Shown here piece by piece: positions 8,284 to 15,933 of a stretch of 64,000 nt of DNA. The stretch comes from Actinacidiphila bryophytorum (GTDB lineage Bacteria > Actinomycetota > Actinomycetes > Streptomycetales > Streptomycetaceae). The stretch's first letter is position 1. Each line of letters begins with the position of its first letter. The position numbers and the translations under genes are program-made. The stretch lies in the NCBI RefSeq assembly GCF_016916835.1, contig NZ_JAFFIX010000008.1, positions 62,001 to 126,000 on the forward strand. The letters run 5' to 3'. The notes below the pieces were generated by a model, which was not told where the DNA came from, did no database searches, and was given only the letters and a program-made list of their open reading frames with translations.

Positions 8284-9483
8284 TCAGAAGGCCCCGATGC
8301 CGTTCGGGGTGCCCAGCCCGGTCGGGCCGTCCCAGCCGGTGCGGGCGTTGCACCACTGAGTGGTCGGGCAGCTGCCGTTGCTGCCGGAGGTGACGTCCCA
8401 CAGCGACGAGGCGTGGGTGTAGGGGTAGTTGTTGTCGATCGAGCCGGTGTTCCCCGCGAGGGCGTACACCGAGGCGATGACGGGCGAGGACACGCTCGTA
8501 CCGCCGAAGACCATCCAGCCGACGTAGCCCTGGTAGGCCGTGCTGTCGTAGACCGCGACACCGGTGGACGGGTTGGCGACCGCGGAGACGTCGGCCTCGG
8601 CCCGCTTGGCGCAGCCGGTGGCGAAGGAGGCGGCACCGCTCAGCGCGGTGTTGTACGCCGAGCAGCCGCTGCCGGCGCCGGACCAGGCGGTCTCGCTCCA
8701 ACCGCGGGAGTTGGAGGCGGTGTTGAGGGTGGTGCCGCCGACCGCGGTGACGTAGTGCGAGGACGCCGGGTAGCTGGCCCCGTAGCCGGCGTCACCGGAG
8801 CTGGCGGTCACCGCGATGCCCGGGTGGTTGTAGTAGGAGCCGTAGGACGCGTCGGAGGCGTCGGAGCCGCCGTAGCTGTTGCTGATCGCGACGACACCGG
8901 GGGTGGCCGCCGCCCGGTTCACCGCCGCGCCCAGGTTGGCGAAGGAGGAGGACTTGGCCTCGACCAGCAGGATGTGGCAGTTGGGGCAGATCGCCGAGAC
9001 CATGTCGAGGTCCAGCGAGATCTCCTGTGCCCAGCCGCCGTCCTTGCGCGGGTAGGTGGTGCCGCCGTTCTGGTCGATCTTCTTGAAGCAGCCGTTGGCG
9101 GTGGTGCAGGCCGGCAGGCCGAACTGGCTGCGGTAGACCGCCAGGTCGGCTTCCGCGGTCGGGTCGTCGTAGGCGTCGACGATCGCGACGGTACGGCCGG
9201 AACCCGCCGTCGCCGAGGGCAGGTTGTACGCCGACTGCAGGCTGGACGGCCCGTAGCCGGAGGGGGTGGCGTTCGGCGCGACGGACTTCGCGGCGACGAC
9301 GTCGGTGCGGACCAGCGCCTTGCAGGAGGCGAAGCCCGCCTTGGCGGTCGCACAGGAGTGCGCGGTCGCTCCGGCCGAGGCGGCGGCGCCCGAGGGTGCC
9401 GCGGTGCCGAGGACCGCCAGCGGGATCGCCGCCAGGGCCGTGACGACTGTGCCGAACAGCCGTGCGCGTGAGCGCAGTTGCAT
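8284..9483 (-). CDS. Secreted S53 family (sedolisin-type) serine-carboxyl peptidase
   Basis: This 399-residue protein has a Sec signal peptide (about 1-34, AAPSGAAASA). The mature part follows the S53 fold. The catalytic Glu/Asp pair is in WAQEISLDLD (Glu154, Asp158), the oxyanion Asp in SSGDAGYG (Asp231) and the nucleophile in FGGTSVSSP (Ser330). Sedolisins are extracellular endopeptidases, often acid-active. The large propeptide of typical members is short here, which is usual for streptomycete versions. An AAGGAGA ribosome site precedes the ATG. A trypsin-like protease gene lies upstream on the same strand. Confidence 0.87.
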   Translation of the reverse strand: MQLRSRARLFGTVVTALAAIPLAVLGTAAPSGAAASAGATAHSCATAKAGFASCKALVRTDVVAAKSVAPNATPSGYGPSSLQSAYNLPSATAGSGRTVAIVDAYDDPTAEADLAVYRSQFGLPACTTANGCFKKIDQNGGTTYPRKDGGWAQEISLDLDMVSAICPNCHILLVEAKSSSFANLGAAVNRAAATPGVVAISNSYGGSDASDASYGSYYNHPGIAVTASSGDAGYGASYPASSHYVTAVGGTTLNTASNSRGWSETAWSGAGSGCSAYNTALSGAASFATGCAKRAEADVSAVANPSTGVAVYDSTAYQGYVGWMVFGGTSVSSPVIASVYALAGNTGSIDNNYPYTHASSLWDVTSGSNGSCPTTQWCNARTGWDGPTGLGTPNGIGAF

Positions 9484-9584
9484 GTGTCTCTCCTTGGATA
9501 GTGGTCGATCGGGGGTGTCGACCTCGGCATCCGTCCTGACCGCCGCCGCCCGGGTCGGGTGGACGGCGGCCGGTGCTGCCGCGT

Positions 9585-10496
9585 TCAGGGGAGGGCGACG
9601 AAGGGCGCGAGGAACGCCCGGGCCGCCGGTGCGTCGAGCCGGTAGGCGACGTTGGTGGCGTAGCAGGGGCCGTCACCGGTGATGGTGGTGGCCGCGAGGA
9701 CGAGGGCTCCGTCGATCTCGGCGAAGTTCGGGCCGCCGGAATCGCCGTAGCAGGCACCGCCGTTGCCCTGCGGTGCGGTCATGCCCAGCCGCACCCACGA
9801 GGGGTTGAGGGCGTTGAAGGCGACCGGCGCCTTCATCCGTACGCCGCCGCCGGGGTGGGTCTGGCCGCCCGGTCCGCGCTGCGCCTCCTGGGTGCCGTAG
9901 CCGGCGACCTCGAAGGGGGTGGTGTTCAGCTGCTGCGGTCCGAGGGCGGCCAACTCCCCCGCGGTGGGCAGCTGGGCCGGTGTGAAGGTCCAGCGCCGGG
10001 CGACGGCGGCCGCGGGCAGCTGGACCACGGCGATGTCGTGCGGGTCCGCCGACGGTCCCGGATAGCCGGGGTCGGTGTGCGCGACTCCTTCGACGCCCAC
10101 GGCCGCGCCGATCGCGGCGGGGTCGCCCGGGTGCGCGTGCGCCGCGGCGTCGAGGGCGCTCTGCACGTCCTGGTCGAGCGAGACGTAGAAGCGGACGCCC
10201 GGTGCCCAGTCGGTCGTGCAGTGCGCCGCGGTCACGAACGTGTCGCCGTCCAGCATCGTGCCCGAGCACTCCCAGTCCACCCGGTCGGGTGTGGCCGGGT
10301 CGCCGTCGTCGTCCCACTGGACGACGAGCGCGCCCACCTCGGTCCGCTCGGGTGCGGGCGCCGCGTTGTAGGAATTGATCGCTCCCGCCGAATATGTCAG
10401 GCTCATGACAACCATGAAAAATCCGGCGACCCCGACCGCCCCGCCGCCCAGGCGCCGTACGCCGCCACCCATCCCCATCGCCCCGCGGAACGCCAC
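9585..10496 (-). CDS. Secreted trypsin-like (S1) serine protease
   Basis: This 303-residue protein has an N-terminal hydrophobic signal (about 20-38) and the chymotrypsin-fold triad: His92 in TAAHC, Asp154 in DPHDIAVV and Ser253 in YGDSGGP. It is a secreted endopeptidase or a regulator of other secreted proteins. GTG 10496 is chosen because an excellent GGAGGGAG lies a few bases before it; the frame stays open for 79 more codons that look non-coding. The neighbouring S53 gene suggests a small extracellular proteolysis cluster. Confidence 0.85.
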   Translation of the reverse strand: MAFRGAMGMGGGVRRLGGGAVGVAGFFMVVMSLTYSAGAINSYNAAPAPERTEVGALVVQWDDDGDPATPDRVDWECSGTMLDGDTFVTAAHCTTDWAPGVRFYVSLDQDVQSALDAAAHAHPGDPAAIGAAVGVEGVAHTDPGYPGPSADPHDIAVVQLPAAAVARRWTFTPAQLPTAGELAALGPQQLNTTPFEVAGYGTQEAQRGPGGQTHPGGGVRMKAPVAFNALNPSWVRLGMTAPQGNGGACYGDSGGPNFAEIDGALVLAATTITGDGPCYATNVAYRLDAPAARAFLAPFVALP

Positions 10497-10736
10497 GACT
10501 TGCTCCCTCCACCGCCGACGCGGACCCCTCCGGGGCACGCCGACCAGCCGCATCGCCGCCCGGCAGGGGCCGGGCACCCGTACTGAGGGTGCAGTGTGAG
10601 GCCCAACGGGTGCGCTGCGCAAGGGGCCACACAAAGCAGGGCAAAGCCTTGACCGAGCACGGGCGTTCGGCGCACCTGGGCACCGCAGACCGGGTAAGGC
10701 CGGCATCGGCACCCGCCGATGTGCAAGTATCACCCC

Positions 10737-10829
10737 ATGCTGATGTCAGTCGACGCTGATCTGTTGCGGGTTCTGGCCGACCCCCACCTCAAGGTCCGGC
10801 GCGAGGCAGGCATGGTGTCCTGCCCCTGA
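10737..10829 (+). pseudogene. Remnant of an ArsR-family repressor gene (internal deletion)
   Basis: A 30-codon frame begins like streptomycete arsenic repressors (MLMSVDADLLRVLADP) and jumps at once to the part of ArsR after the recognition helix (HLKVRREAGMV), then stops. In intact ArsR proteins about 35-40 residues containing the metal-binding cysteines and helix-turn-helix separate these blocks. Both retained blocks are in one frame, so the loss was an in-frame deletion. It stands 38 bp before an aquaporin gene, the usual arsR-aquaporin order of actinobacterial arsenic operons. Confidence 0.65.
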
Positions 10830-10867
10830 CCCCACCCACCCGTACCCGCCTGCTTCCTGGAGACCCG

Positions 10868-11656
10868 TTGAGCGCCACCGCCGACGCCGCCCTGCCCGCT
10901 GCGACGGACTCCGCCGAGCCGGAACCCGCCCCGACCCCGAGAGCGACACCGCGCCCGGCCCCGCTGACCGCGCGGGCCGCCGCCGAACTGGTCGGCACCG
11001 CAGCCCTCGTCACCGTGGTGGTCGGCTCCGGCATCCAGGCCACCGCACTCACGCACGATGTCGCGCTGCAGCTGCTGGCGAACTCCACCGCCACCGTCTT
11101 CGGACTCGGCGTCCTCATCGTGCTCCTCGGCCCGGTCTCCGGCGCCCACTTCAACCCCGCCGTGACGCTCGCCGAGTGGTGGACCGGCCGCCGCGGCGGC
11201 TTTGGCGTCACCCTGCGCGAAGCCGCAATCTACATCCCCGCGCAGATCACCGGCGCGATACTCGGAGCAGTCCTGGCCGACGCGATGTTCGCCGAGCCGC
11301 TGGTGAGGTTCTCCACCCACGACCGGTCGGCAGGGCACCTGCTGCTCGGCGAGGTCGTCGCCACCGCGGGCCTGATCCTGCTGATCTCCGGCCTCGCCCG
11401 CACCGACCGCCTCCGCTTCGCCCCCGCCGCGGTCGCCTCCTACATCGGGGCGGCGTACTGGTTCACCTCGTCCACATCGTTCGCGAACCCGGCGGTGACC
11501 ATCGGCCGCACCTTCACCGACACCTTCGCCGGTATAGCCCCCGGCTCCCTGCCCGGGTTCATCGCCGCCCAACTCCTCGGCACGATCGCCGGCCTGGCCC
11601 TCACCGCCCTCCTCTTCGCCCCCGGGAGGCGGACCGACGGACGGCCTCAGTCCTGA
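10868..11656 (+). CDS. MIP/aquaporin family channel, likely arsenite or glycerol channel
   Basis: This 262-residue membrane protein has six predicted helices and two half-helix NPA motifs: FNPAVT (96-98) and FANPAVTIGRT (207-209). The selectivity-filter Arg follows the second NPA. Residues 1-35 form an Ala/Pro-rich cytosolic tail. The TTG start has GGAG 7 nt upstream. In actinobacteria such a channel next to arsR usually exports arsenite formed by ArsC; here the repressor upstream is a deletion remnant and no arsC follows, so regulation may be lost. Its last codons overlap the convergent DUF1048 gene by 10 bp. Confidence 0.82.
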   Translation: MSATADAALPAATDSAEPEPAPTPRATPRPAPLTARAAAELVGTAALVTVVVGSGIQATALTHDVALQLLANSTATVFGLGVLIVLLGPVSGAHFNPAVTLAEWWTGRRGGFGVTLREAAIYIPAQITGAILGAVLADAMFAEPLVRFSTHDRSAGHLLLGEVVATAGLILLISGLARTDRLRFAPAAVASYIGAAYWFTSSTSFANPAVTIGRTFTDTFAGIAPGSLPGFIAAQLLGTIAGLALTALLFAPGRRTDGRPQS

Positions 11657-11976
11657 CCCGAGGCGCCGCCTTCCGTCCTGAGGGACTCCTGGTGGATCTC
11701 GGCGTAGGTGGGCGAGTCCTTCACCAGGTCGTCGCAGAAGGCGGCGATGTCGTGGCCGACGAGCGCCAGGACCCGCGTGCCGTCCGCGGCCCCCGCCTCG
11801 AAGAAGTCCAGGACCCCCGTGAGCAGGGTCCCGTCGGCCAGGCCGACCGGTCCGACCTTGAAGAAGTACTTCTGCATCTCCTTGTAGACGACCTGGTAGT
11901 CCGGCGGGAGGGCCTTGACCCGCGCCATGTGCGCCCGCCACTGCTTCTTGCCCTCGACGATGCCGTGGATGCCCAC
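11647..11976 (-). CDS. DUF1048 family protein
   Basis: This 109-residue soluble protein is a DUF1048 member. These short helical proteins are typically encoded after PadR regulators. Visible features are the amphipathic start (GIVEGKKQWRAHMARVKALP) and the acidic segment GHDIAAFCDDLVKD. It begins one base after the stop of a second DUF1048 gene and is the third gene of a PadR-DUF1048-DUF1048 operon. The biochemical role is unknown; a role with the regulator or a membrane target is guessed from gene order. Confidence 0.8.
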   Translation of the reverse strand: MGIHGIVEGKKQWRAHMARVKALPPDYQVVYKEMQKYFFKVGPVGLADGTLLTGVLDFFEAGAADGTRVLALVGHDIAAFCDDLVKDSPTYAEIHQESLRTEGGASGQD

Positions 11977-11977
11977 G

Positions 11978-12334
11978 TCAACCTCCCAGCCGGGCCAGTT
12001 TCCTGGCGACGTTCCGGTTCAACTGCTCGCGCCACCGGTCCCGGTAGGTCCTGGCACCCTCTCCGCCGGCCAGTGCCGCGCAGAATCCCGCGATGTCGTC
12101 GCCCAGCACCTCCTGGACGCCCTGCCCTTCGGCCGCCGTCTGCTCGAGCAGCCCCAGGGCGGCGTCGAGGATCGGCATCAGGTTGCGGCCGGTGAAGTTC
12201 CCGTACGGGAAGAGGTGGGCCTTGATCTGCTCCCAGGCCGCCCGGTGGTCGTCCGGCAGTGCCGCGGCCCGGACTTCGAACGCCGTCCAGTCCCTGGTGA
12301 GGTCGCTGCCGGTGACGGTCTCCCAGAACCTCAT
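11978..12334 (-). CDS. DUF1048 family protein (second copy)
   Basis: This 118-residue protein is paralogous to the downstream gene. It shares the pattern of an aromatic-rich start, a central LPDDHRAAWEQIKAHLFPYG region matching LPPDYQVVYKEMQKYFF, and a GDDIAGFCAAL segment matching GHDIAAFCDDL. The ATG at 12334 overlaps the padR stop in ATGA, so translation is coupled. The function is unknown; co-transcription with PadR is the family's usual setting. Confidence 0.8.
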   Translation of the reverse strand: MRFWETVTGSDLTRDWTAFEVRAAALPDDHRAAWEQIKAHLFPYGNFTGRNLMPILDAALGLLEQTAAEGQGVQEVLGDDIAGFCAALAGGEGARTYRDRWREQLNRNVARKLARLGG

Positions 12335-12657
12335 CGTCCGCCCTCCTTGAGCTTGTCGATCCGCGAGGAGAGGTACTCCCACTTCGTCCAGAACCTCGCG
12401 ACCTCTTCGCGCCCGGCGTTGTTGAGCGCGTAGAACTTGCGCGGCGGACCCATGCCGGACGGCCGCTTCGTCACCTGCACGAGTCCGTTCCGCTCCAGCC
12501 GCAGCAAGATGGTGTAGACGGTCCCCTCGACGACGTCGGCGAAGCCGAGTTCGTTCAGCCGGCGCGTGATGGCGTACCCGTAGGTCTCCTCGCCGCCGAT
12601 GATCTCCAGCACACAGCCCTCGAGCGTGCCCTTCAGCATCTCCGTCAGGTCGTCCAC
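12331..12657 (-). CDS. PadR family transcriptional repressor
   Basis: This 108-residue protein has the PadR winged helix: ETYGYAITRRLNELGF, VEGTVYTILLRLERNGLV and the basic wing KRPSGMGPPRKFYALN. A C-terminal helix for dimerisation follows. GTG 12657 (VDDLTEMLKG) fits the family start and has GGAAGGGG upstream; GTG 12675 is an alternative. It heads an operon with two DUF1048 genes joined by a 4 bp overlap and a 1 bp gap. GGTACT/AGTACC repeats directly upstream are probably its own operator. Confidence 0.87.
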   Translation of the reverse strand: MDDLTEMLKGTLEGCVLEIIGGEETYGYAITRRLNELGFADVVEGTVYTILLRLERNGLVQVTKRPSGMGPPRKFYALNNAGREEVARFWTKWEYLSSRIDKLKEGGR

Positions 12658-12679
12658 CGCGAGCGCCCCTTCCACCCCC

Positions 12680-12725
12680 GGTACTCCGTAGTACCGAGTA
12701 CCACTACACGGTATCACGGAGTACC
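12680..12725. promoter_or_regulatory. Putative PadR operator
   Basis: GGTACT at 12680-12685 and AGTACC at 12697-12702 form an inverted repeat with an 11 bp spacer. A third AGTACC lies at 12720-12725, itself part of CGGAGTACC, which mirrors GGTACTCCG at 12680-12688. PadR proteins bind widely spaced inverted repeats and repress their own operon, and this cluster sits just before the padR start. Confidence 0.55.
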
Positions 12726-12761
12726 GGCGGCCTTCACTCCGCTGCGGCGGCGCCCCGCGGG

Positions 12762-13868
12762 TCAGCTCTGGCGCAGGGGGGCCATCGGGATGGGGACGCC
12801 GAAGGCGGTGGCTCCCGCGCCGACGCCGCCCTCACAGGAGTTGGGCGGCGTGGTGGTCACACCGCGGGTCGAGGGGCGCTCCGCGGCCCAGAACATGTAG
12901 CCGAGCAGGCCGGTGGTGGTGCCGGCGCCCGCGGGGGCCGCGTTCTGGGTCCAGGTGCCGGTGGCGTTCTGCAGCGAGGAGGAGAAGTCGGTGCACTCGG
13001 GGCGGACCTGGGAACCCTCGGCGATGTAGAGGCCGCCGGTGAACTTCGCCGGGGCCAGTGGCGGGATGGCCGGGCTGTAGTTGGACTTGCCGGTGATGTG
13101 CTCCTGCCAGTTGGACTCGGCAGAGCCGGCGGACGGCTGCTTGCTGGGCACCATCGCGTTGGCGTAGTCCAGTACGGGGTTCGCGGGGGTGAGCCAGTTG
13201 GCGGTCGCGTACTGGTCGAGGGCGATGAGCCAGCGGTCGCCGGCGGCGACGTCGATGGTCAGGCGGGCCGTCGGGTCCGCGCCCGAGGCGTCGTAGGGGT
13301 GCGCGGCCCGGTAGGCGTCGATGAAGGCCTGCAGGCCGGCGGTGTCCGGGCTCGCGCTCTGCTCGTAGTCGATCTCGATGCCGACGCCCAGCCGGGAGGC
13401 GAGGGCGGCGGCCTTCTGCCCGAGCAGGGTGGGGTTCTGGGCCAGGGCGGTGTTCCAGTCGTCGGTGTACGTGATGCCGCCGATCGAGAGCATCACGCGG
13501 ACGCCGTGGCTGGTGAAGTAGTCCACGACGGCCTGGTTCATGCCGACCGGCACACCGGCGGAATTCCCGCTGTTCGTGGTGCCGTTGAGCAGGGTCAGCG
13601 GGTTGACGAAGCTGAGCACCACCAGGTTGACCGACGGGCGGCCGTCACCGCGGTCCACCAGCCAGTGGTTGGCGTGGTCGAAGTCGGCCATGTCGCGCAC
13701 CGTCGCCCATGTGCACGCGTCGTTGCTGCACTGCCAGGCGCCGTACACCTGCGGGGGCGTCCCGGTGGCGGCGCCGGCCGGGGCGGCAGCGGCGGGCACC
13801 GCGAGCGCGGCCGCTGCGAGCACGGCTGCCGCGGCGAAGGTCTTCACTTTTCCGAACGGCACACGCAT
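12762..13868 (-). CDS. Secreted GH18 family chitinase-like protein
   Basis: This 368-residue protein has a long Ala-rich Sec signal (about 1-35). The GH18 barrel shows VNLVVLSFVNP, VRVMLSIGGI (the SxGG strand) and the catalytic strand GVGIEIDYE with Glu169 and Asp167. The usual DxxDxDxE reads GxxExDxE, so the two outer acidic residues are changed although the acid and its helper Asp remain. It may cleave chitin, an endo-GlcNAc linkage or another GlcNAc polymer. GGAGGCG precedes the ATG. A DasR-like operator lies about 55 bp upstream, so induction by GlcNAc is likely. Confidence 0.82.
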   Translation of the reverse strand: MRVPFGKVKTFAAAAVLAAAALAVPAAAAPAGAATGTPPQVYGAWQCSNDACTWATVRDMADFDHANHWLVDRGDGRPSVNLVVLSFVNPLTLLNGTTNSGNSAGVPVGMNQAVVDYFTSHGVRVMLSIGGITYTDDWNTALAQNPTLLGQKAAALASRLGVGIEIDYEQSASPDTAGLQAFIDAYRAAHPYDASGADPTARLTIDVAAGDRWLIALDQYATANWLTPANPVLDYANAMVPSKQPSAGSAESNWQEHITGKSNYSPAIPPLAPAKFTGGLYIAEGSQVRPECTDFSSSLQNATGTWTQNAAPAGAGTTTGLLGYMFWAAERPSTRGVTTTPPNSCEGGVGAGATAFGVPIPMAPLRQS

Positions 13869-13922
13869 GAACGCCTCCTGGCGATCAGGTGGTTCTCTGT
13901 GAGGGGCGTCACACCGTGCCGA

Positions 13923-13938
13923 ATTGGTCTGGACCTTG
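13923..13938. promoter_or_regulatory. DasR-responsive element (dre)
   Basis: The core TGGTCTGGACCT (13925-13936) matches 10 of 12 bases of the dre core TGGTCTAGACCA, bound by the GntR regulator DasR that represses chitin and GlcNAc genes in streptomycetes. It lies about 55 bp before the chitinase ATG, where it would cover the promoter. Confidence 0.65.
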
Positions 13939-13981
13939 TCAAGCAACCGCTCATTTCAGCACTTTCGGTACGCCCCCGCGA

Positions 13982-14012
13982 GGGTGTGACGTTTCCGCCG
14001 CGGCCTGCGCCT
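13982..14012 (+). promoter_or_regulatory. Second copy of the putative ECF promoter motif
   Basis: GGGTGTGACGTTTCC, 10 bp, then GCGCCT: identical in both blocks and in spacing to 6493-6523 before the ECF sigma operon. It lies 54 bp before the ATG of the unknown gene at 14067, suggesting that gene belongs to the sigma factor's regulon. Confidence 0.5.
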
Positions 14013-14066
14013 TGGGGGGAGACCGCGGGATCCGCGGTGTCGGTCCGAACGGCTGGAGGGCGGCGT

Positions 14067-14495
14067 ATGGAACAGGTCGCGCACGTGGTGGACCAGGTCA
14101 GGGCGGACGTCCTCGGTCCGCGGCTGGCCGAGGACGTGGTCGCCATGACGGCCAGAGCCGGCATCCGGCTCGACTACGCGCCGGACAGCCTCGCCCTGAT
14201 CGACCGGATCATCGACGGCCTCCGCCACACCCGCCCGCCGGCCGGCGGCCCCGTTCCGCCCGCGCTGCGCAGCTTCGGCGCGTACGCCGGCGAGGTCCTG
14301 CACAGGCGCGCGGGCGCGGAGTGGGTGGACTTCGACGCGGCCCAGCGCGAGATGTTCGGACAGCCCTTCGGGATCAGGACCACCGACGGGCGGGTGTGGA
14401 ACCCGCTAGGCAAGGCGGTCAAGCGCTACCAGGCCGGTACGGCGGAGAGTCTGCTGCTCTTCCACCTGGCGGTGGTGGGCCGGGCGCGCGGCTGA
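14067..14495 (+). CDS. Conserved hypothetical protein, putative ECF-sigma target
   Basis: This 142-residue soluble protein is not recognised. It looks mostly helical: VAHVVDQVRADVLG, then SLALIDRIIDGLR, then a compact C-terminal part with EWVDFDAAQREMFG, FGIRTTDGRVWNPLGKAVKRYQAG. No signal peptide or membrane segment is seen. Codon bias is that of a real gene, with GGAGGG before the ATG. Its upstream motif is shared with the sigma operon at 6.5 kb. It is convergent with the kinase gene at 14543 and ends in a hairpin. Confidence 0.75.
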   Translation: MEQVAHVVDQVRADVLGPRLAEDVVAMTARAGIRLDYAPDSLALIDRIIDGLRHTRPPAGGPVPPALRSFGAYAGEVLHRRAGAEWVDFDAAQREMFGQPFGIRTTDGRVWNPLGKAVKRYQAGTAESLLLFHLAVVGRARG

Positions 14496-14510
14496 ACCCG
14501 GCGCTGACCC

Positions 14511-14539
14511 GGCGGGAAGGCCGAACCCGGCCTCCCGCC
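14511..14539. terminator. Imperfect hairpin between convergent genes
   Basis: GGCGGGAAGGCCG pairs with CGGCCTCCCGCC with one bulged base around a 4 nt loop. It lies between the stop of the 142-residue protein and that of the convergent APH-type kinase, 4-15 bp from each. Confidence 0.55.
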
Positions 14540-14542
14540 GCT

Positions 14543-15691
14543 TCAGCGCCGGACCGCGTACGGCGGGAAGGCCGCCGGGTCGGCGAGATCGCGGTCCGCG
14601 TCGGGCCAGCGCCTGCGCAGCAGCTCGGCGACCCCCCAGAACCAGCCGGTGAGGTGCGGCAGGGCCTGGTGGGTCCGAGCGGTGCCGGCCGTGGCGTCCA
14701 GGGTCGCGACGAGTTGGAGCCGGCTGTGGTCGCCGGGTGTGCGGGCGTCGAGCGTGGCGAACCGCTGGAGGCGCCGCAGCGCCCAGGCAGCGCATGCGGC
14801 GGCGAGGCCGTCGCTGTAGCGCCGGTCGTCCTCCGCCGCCGGGATGCCGCGGGCCAGAGCGCGGCGGTAGGCGTCGGCCAGGCCCGTGGCGGCTGGATCC
14901 CCGACCGTCAGCCAGGCGGGGCCTGGCACGTAGAGGCAGACGGCGTCGGCGAGCGCGTGGGCGTACCCGGCGAATTCGAAGTCGATGAGCCGCGCCCGCG
15001 CGGGGCCGGAGGCGTACAGCAGGACGTTGTTGGCTTCAGCGTCCCCGTTGCTCAGGGCGAGGAAGGGACCCGGGTCGGCCAGTACGCCCAGGGCGCCGTC
15101 GAGTTCGGCGAGGGAGCGGCCGCCGAGGGCCGCCCCCAGGGCCGCGGCCTGCTCGACCGCGCTCCCCCGCAGCCCGGCCAACCGCCCTGCACGGTCGGCG
15201 GCGGCGTCGAGCGCCGTCAGCCCCAGGCGGGCGTGGTAGCCCTCGGCCCGCCCCGCGGTGGCGGCACTCAGCGCTCCGCGCGCTTCGGCGAAGGCCGCCA
15301 GCCGCTCGCGGTGCGCCGCCGCCCCGTCCCGCCGCAGCAACCGGTCCAGCGCGACCCGCGGGGCGAGGTCCTCCAGGACGACGAAGCGGCCACCGGTGTC
15401 CTCGCCGATCACCTGCGGTGCGAGTTGGACCCCGAGGTCCTCGGCGAGGAAGCGGAGGGCCGCGCATTCGGTACGCAGCCGCCACGCCGCCGTCCGCGCG
15501 TCGCGTTCGCCGTCCGGCACCCACTTGACGACGACGGACGGCGGCAGCGCCGGCGTGGCGTCGAGCCACACCCGCGCCACCGCCCACGGCTCCAGCCGCT
15601 CCACGCGCGCGACCGTGACGGGCGAGTCGTACAGCCCCTCCAGCAGGCGCCGCAGCGCATCGAGGCGGGACGCGCCCCCGAATGCGGTCAT
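14543..15691 (-). CDS. Aminoglycoside phosphotransferase (APH) family kinase
   Basis: This 382-residue protein has the APH/choline-kinase fold. Early blocks include SVVVKWVP (the ATP-site Lys) and the hinge RFVVLEDLAP. The catalytic loop reads LSNGDAEANNVL, with Asn-Gly-Asp in place of His-Gly-Asp, and the metal motif is RLIDFEFAGY. The family phosphorylates antibiotics, choline or sugars; this substrate is unknown. Only 9 bp upstream of its ATG begins a MITE-like repeat, so the original promoter has been displaced or replaced. Confidence 0.82.
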   Translation of the reverse strand: MTAFGGASRLDALRRLLEGLYDSPVTVARVERLEPWAVARVWLDATPALPPSVVVKWVPDGERDARTAAWRLRTECAALRFLAEDLGVQLAPQVIGEDTGGRFVVLEDLAPRVALDRLLRRDGAAAHRERLAAFAEARGALSAATAGRAEGYHARLGLTALDAAADRAGRLAGLRGSAVEQAAALGAALGGRSLAELDGALGVLADPGPFLALSNGDAEANNVLLYASGPARARLIDFEFAGYAHALADAVCLYVPGPAWLTVGDPAATGLADAYRRALARGIPAAEDDRRYSDGLAAACAAWALRRLQRFATLDARTPGDHSRLQLVATLDATAGTARTHQALPHLTGWFWGVAELLRRRWPDADRDLADPAAFPPYAVRR

Positions 15692-15700
15692 CCGCTCACC

Positions 15701-15881
15701 CTAGGCCGTGTTTTGGAAGTAGGGCCGTCCGCCCACAGGGCGGGCCCCGCGGCGTCCGGTGCGTGCGATCGCAAGGCGGAGGGTCGTCCTCGTAGTGGGC
15801 CTACTCGGACGACTCCGACAACGCAGCGAGCGTGCGTGCCAGGCGTCGCGGGGCAGGCGGGACTTCCAAAACACGGCCTAG
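15701..15881. mobile_element. MITE-like element, copy 1 (181 bp)
   Basis: The ends are a perfect 20 bp inverted repeat, CTAGGCCGTGTTTTGGAAGT and its complement. CTAG at both edges fits a YTAR-type target duplication as made by IS5-family transposases. The inside has further hairpins but no ORF for a transposase, so it would move only with help in trans. It differs from the copy at 17181 by a CGTG duplication and a few substitutions. It lies between the start of the kinase gene and the cassette at 15.9-17.2 kb. Confidence 0.82.
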
Positions 15882-15933
15882 CCGGGACGCCACGGCTCCC
15901 TGGCCGGCACCAGGCCGTGGCGGCGCCCGGACG

